Shown in pieces: positions 8,001 to 8,724 of a DNA stretch of 8,724 nucleotides. Numbering within the stretch: position 1 is the stretch's first letter; every line of letters begins with the position of its first letter. Source of the stretch: Prevotella sp. UBA4376 (GTDB lineage: Bacteria; Bacteroidota; Bacteroidia; Bacteroidales; Bacteroidaceae); assembly GCA_002391185.1 (NCBI GenBank), contig DGRY01000091.1, forward strand, positions 1-8,724, written 5' to 3'. The position numbers were made by a program, and so were the translations under genes. The notes under the pieces are model-generated. The model saw only the letters and a program-made list of their open reading frames with translations. It did no database searches and had not been told where the DNA came from.

Positions 8001-8387
8001 ATCAATCTGCTGATAACCAGTAATAACCACCTCTTCAAGAGTAGCCTTGTCGTCAAGCATCAGAATAACAACATCTTTTTCTCCCGATTTTAGGGTTAGC
8101 TTCTGTGTCTTACAGCCAATATAGCTGCATGTTACGTGAATAGACTTTCCTTTAGGAACCTTTATGCTGAATCTGCCTTCATAGTCAGAGGTTACTCCAC
8201 CATTTGTTCCGTCAATACGAATGGTTACTCCAGGAAGAGGTTGACCAATCTCGTCCATTACTTGTCCACTCACAACACCATCTTCTTTTGCTGTTGTTAC
8301 ACTCTGAGGACTTGTTGCCCACACAGGAGTGATGGTTGCTGCACATAAAGAAAGTAGAAGTGGAAGAACAATTCTCTTCTTACCCAT
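5046..8387 (-). CDS. SusC/RagA-family TonB-dependent outer-membrane transporter
   Basis: A 1113-aa beta-barrel importer driven by TonB. Residues 1-24 form a signal peptide (likely cut at VWA|TS). A carboxypeptidase-D regulatory-like domain spans about 38-113 (VVSGQVMDEIGQPLPGVTI, YEGRFSIKVPKG). The TonB box is EEVVITGYQ (118-126). The plug (about 127-268) carries ERIDVLKDAAATALYG and RAANGVIVVTTKKG, which are family signatures. The rest is the barrel, ending in an aromatic strand with a terminal Phe (IGVNIQF). There is no N-terminal STN domain before the regulatory-like domain, so FecA-style signalling to an anti-sigma factor is not expected, and no such pair is next to it. First gene of the operon, about 90 bases downstream of a good promoter. 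The ATG at 8387 gives a signal peptide immediately. The substrate is unknown; the gene context argues against a typical glycan locus. Confidence 0.95.
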   Translation of the reverse strand: MGKKRIVLPLLLSLCAATITPVWATSPQSVTTAKEDGVVSGQVMDEIGQPLPGVTIRIDGTNGGVTSDYEGRFSIKVPKGKSIHVTCSYIGCKTQKLTLKSGEKDVVILMLDDKATLEEVVITGYQQIDRRNLTSSVTSVKMDDIARAGVSSVDKMLQGRIPDLVLSNNSGEINSTPKIRIRGTSTLIGNREPLWVVDGIIINDPVNLKSDVINDPDYINRIGNAISGINPQDIERIDVLKDAAATALYGTRAANGVIVVTTKKGRAGKPVISYSFTGTMRQRPRYTDSKIDLMNSLERTQVSRELANMHYSFPSDMSYVGYEDALQKYYSGVYSRTEFEQAVAAAETQNTDWFKLLTHDSFSQDHNVNISGGADKFRYYASLGYTGDDDVINNNTGKRYTAATNLDFTLNDKFQASLNLSMYTNKKRYNQTELSPIDYAYNTSRTIPAYDSDGNYYTYKKNTLSSGAYDYSFLNELDNSYVSQRTNGFKATMNLRYAPKEWLNFNAILAYSGTNTNIEGWYGERSFHAAALRTSQYGVPAPANSEMPFGGELSEDNTELHDWTARLQANINKDFGTNKEHNINIAVGMEASSSRYKGNQFTQRGYYADRGRKFTTAIPEKYASYLNWLATNMPTITDNLTNLASVYGTASYSYKQYFTVNANTRYDGSNRFGDRSNEKILPVWSVSGNANIKEIANIKAKWLDALTYKVSYGGQGNMLEGQTPKLTITKGAYDTHYGEMSSTVDKFANPDLKWEKTQSFSTGIEASLFKGRLLFTTEYYYKKTNDAFMNKTISDVNGYTSYIVNSGQIINKGYNFAITATPIQNDDWNWMLSATMAKVMNKMNTAPGEDAYEIDDYLNGTAIVNGEPIGSFYSYRFIGLNHEDGAPLFDDWKDRQDELVGLSKYETAMRVLELSGKRDADITGSLSSTLTYKNWRLGVFMDYSLGNKVRLFHLFNQGIGTNLGPGYIYPENNLNRALLNRWMKPGDEQFTDIPSIMSKDQDGFYNYTSHWSEDSFYQGVTFGKDAWTMYDYSNARVVSADYLRLTSLSLTYEVPVKTLINYGLQRLAITITGNNLYTWCNSKLKGQTPTQSGFAEVQLGDNPYYTIGVNIQF

Positions 8388-8478
8388 AATTGATATATCG
8401 TTTATATTGTTTTTGTGATAACTTTTAATTTATTCACAGTATATCCTTGTTATGTAATAAACAGAAATATAATATTCG
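8388..8478 (-). other. Predicted 5' untranslated leader of the susC operon
   Basis: About 90 bases lie between the predicted transcription start and the susC ATG. The leader is very AT-rich, has no convincing Shine-Dalgarno next to the ATG, and shows no stable hairpin or recognised riboswitch by eye. Its length follows from the promoter call and is inference. Confidence 0.4.
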
Positions 8479-8481
8479 GTA

Positions 8482-8513
8482 CAAAAGTACAAATTATAAG
8501 TATAATATGCAAA
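8482..8513 (-). promoter_or_regulatory. Bacteroidetes-type primary-sigma promoter for the susC operon
   Basis: On the minus strand the -33 element TTTG (8513-8510) is followed by exactly 20 bases and then TACTTTTG (8489-8482). This fits the TTTG, 19-21 bp, TAnnTTTG consensus known for Bacteroides. Transcription should start a few bases further on, near 8478. The -7 box sits within a small inverted repeat, GTAC-AAAA-GTAC (8479-8490). It is the only such match seen upstream of the operon. Confidence 0.75.
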
Positions 8514-8526
8514 ATATTCGCAAAAT
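8509..8526. repeat. Direct repeat GCAAAAT x2 at an 11-bp step over the -33 element
   Basis: GCAAAAT occurs at 8509-8515 and again at 8520-8526, one helical turn apart, overlapping and just upstream of the -33 box. Such spacing would suit a dimeric activator. The region is AT-rich, so chance is possible. Confidence 0.3.
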
Positions 8527-8554
8527 TTGTTTTAGAAATTTAAGTTTCGTGAGT

Positions 8555-8573
8555 AGTCCGAACTTTTCGGACT
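8555..8573. promoter_or_regulatory. Perfect inverted repeat AGTCCGAA-CTT-TTCGGACT, candidate operator
   Basis: Two 8-base arms pair perfectly around a 3-base centre. It is a GC-containing island in AT-rich sequence, centred about 85 bases upstream of the predicted transcription start. The position and symmetry suit an upstream activator site for a dimeric regulator. It could instead be a small dispersed intergenic hairpin. No run of T follows on either strand, which argues against an intrinsic terminator. Confidence 0.45.
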
Positions 8574-8599
8574 TCAAGAAGTTAAAGCAGATAATAGCA

Positions 8600-8619
8600 A
8601 AGGCGGCTTTTGCCGCCTT
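8600..8619 (-). terminator. Perfect GC-rich hairpin AAGGCGGC-TTTT-GCCGCCTT
   Basis: An 8-bp perfect stem with a 4-base loop. Read on the minus strand it lies downstream of the small-protein gene, is preceded by A-rich sequence and is followed by a short T run (CCTTTG), so it may end transcription entering from the right. On the plus strand the following bases are richer in T, but no plus-strand gene precedes it. It also forms one edge of the heptamer array, so it may belong to a repeat element rather than act as a terminator. Confidence 0.4.
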
Positions 8620-8620
8620 C

Positions 8621-8648
8621 TTTATCATTTATCATTTATCATTTTTCA
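8621..8648. repeat. Heptamer array (TTTATCA x3 plus TTTTTCA)
   Basis: Units lie at 8621-8627, 8628-8634 and 8635-8641, all TTTATCA, then a one-base variant TTTTTCA at 8642-8648, then TTTA and GCGAAGC. Hairpins stand on both sides (8600-8619 and 8653-8669). It shares the period, copy number, orientation and trailing AGCGAAGC with the array at the left end of the window. Confidence 0.75.
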
Positions 8649-8652
8649 TTTA

Positions 8653-8669
8653 GCGAAGCTCCGCTTCGC
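8653..8669. repeat. Perfect hairpin GCGAAGC-TCC-GCTTCGC
   Basis: A 7-bp perfect stem with a 3-base loop, five bases past the stop codon of the small minus-strand gene and directly beside the heptamer array. It could help terminate that gene's transcript, but no T-tract follows. Only the first arm (GCGAAGC) is present at the matching place in the left-hand array. Confidence 0.6.
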
Positions 8670-8674
8670 GCATT

Positions 8675-8724
8675 CTACACGCAGCTTGTTACGCCAAGGG
8701 TGGTAGCTACTGCGGTGAGAACTG
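8675..8724 (-). CDS. C-terminal end of a smalltalk-like micro-protein (cut by window edge)
   Basis: Minus-strand reading gives VLTAVATTLGVTSCV followed by TAG (8677-8675). The hydrophobic stretch ending in LGVTSC closely resembles the end of 'smalltalk' proteins, peptides of about 30 residues annotated in Bacteroides and Prevotella and of unknown function. In those genomes they often sit near HU-family DNA-binding proteins and N-acetylmuramoyl-L-alanine amidases (recollection). The start lies outside the window; from the family length about half the protein should be missing. The first two bases in the window are the end of a split codon. Only 15 residues support the call, so a longer unrelated protein ending this way is possible. 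Confidence 0.55.
   Translation of the reverse strand, partial: VLTAVATTLGVTSCV

Noticed and set aside
5046..8387. Classical starch or glycan utilisation locus (susC named for starch)
   Set aside because: No carbohydrate-active enzyme or hybrid sensor is visible, and the SusC/SusD family alone does not define the substrate.
8447..8653. Plus-strand 68-aa frame in the intergenic region
   Set aside because: Its codons are made up of the promoter, inverted repeat, hairpin and heptamer array. The composition is AT-driven and no homology is recognised.
8621..8669. Possible CRISPR array
   Set aside because: The repeats are only seven bases, directly adjacent and without spacers, and no cas gene is present.
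8650..8724. Plus-strand open frame running off the right edge
   Set aside because: It is antisense to the smalltalk-like tail, includes a hairpin, and has no start codon context or recognisable motif.

Overview
The window reads as a piece of a Bacteroidales chromosome, most likely Prevotella, Segatella or Bacteroides. The pointers are a SusC/SusD outer-membrane import pair, Bacteroidetes-type TlpA thioredoxins with long N-terminal extensions, a promoter of the Bacteroidetes form (TTTG, 20 bp, TAnnTTTG), weak or absent Shine-Dalgarno sequences, AT-rich spacers, and the tail of a 'smalltalk'-like micro-protein at the right edge. The genus is an inference.

Layout, all genes on the minus strand and so read from right to left. 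At 8724-8675 is the C-terminal end of a tiny protein cut by the window edge. Positions 8674-8388 form a dense intergenic region: two perfect hairpins bracketing a four-unit heptamer array, an isolated 19-bp inverted repeat, and a strong promoter match. A compact five-gene operon follows: a SusC-type TonB-dependent transporter (8387-5046), a SusD-type surface lipoprotein (5018-3378), a lipoprotein that looks like a zinc-metallopeptidase relative without its HExxH motif (3365-2475), a TlpA-like periplasmic thioredoxin with a DUF4369-type domain (2470-1448), and a second, longer TlpA-like thioredoxin (1434-70). Gaps between the genes are 27, 12, 4 and 13 bases, so one transcript is very likely. 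The last 69 bases hold a weak hairpin and a second heptamer array that ends in the same AGCGAAGC octamer as the right-hand one.

How it may work (inference). SusC and SusD would form the outer-membrane pump and lid for an oligomeric nutrient, and the third gene would be an accessory lipoprotein, probably at the surface. The two thioredoxins would act in the periplasm on disulfides, either of the imported substrate or of the system's own proteins. No glycoside hydrolase, polysaccharide lyase, sulfatase, hybrid two-component sensor or ECF-sigma/anti-sigma pair is present, so this is not a standard polysaccharide utilisation locus as far as the window shows. A peptide, protein or thiol-containing substrate fits better than a glycan. 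The most unusual point is the apparent loss of the metallopeptidase active site in the third gene. No frameshift or truncation is seen in any of the five complete genes.
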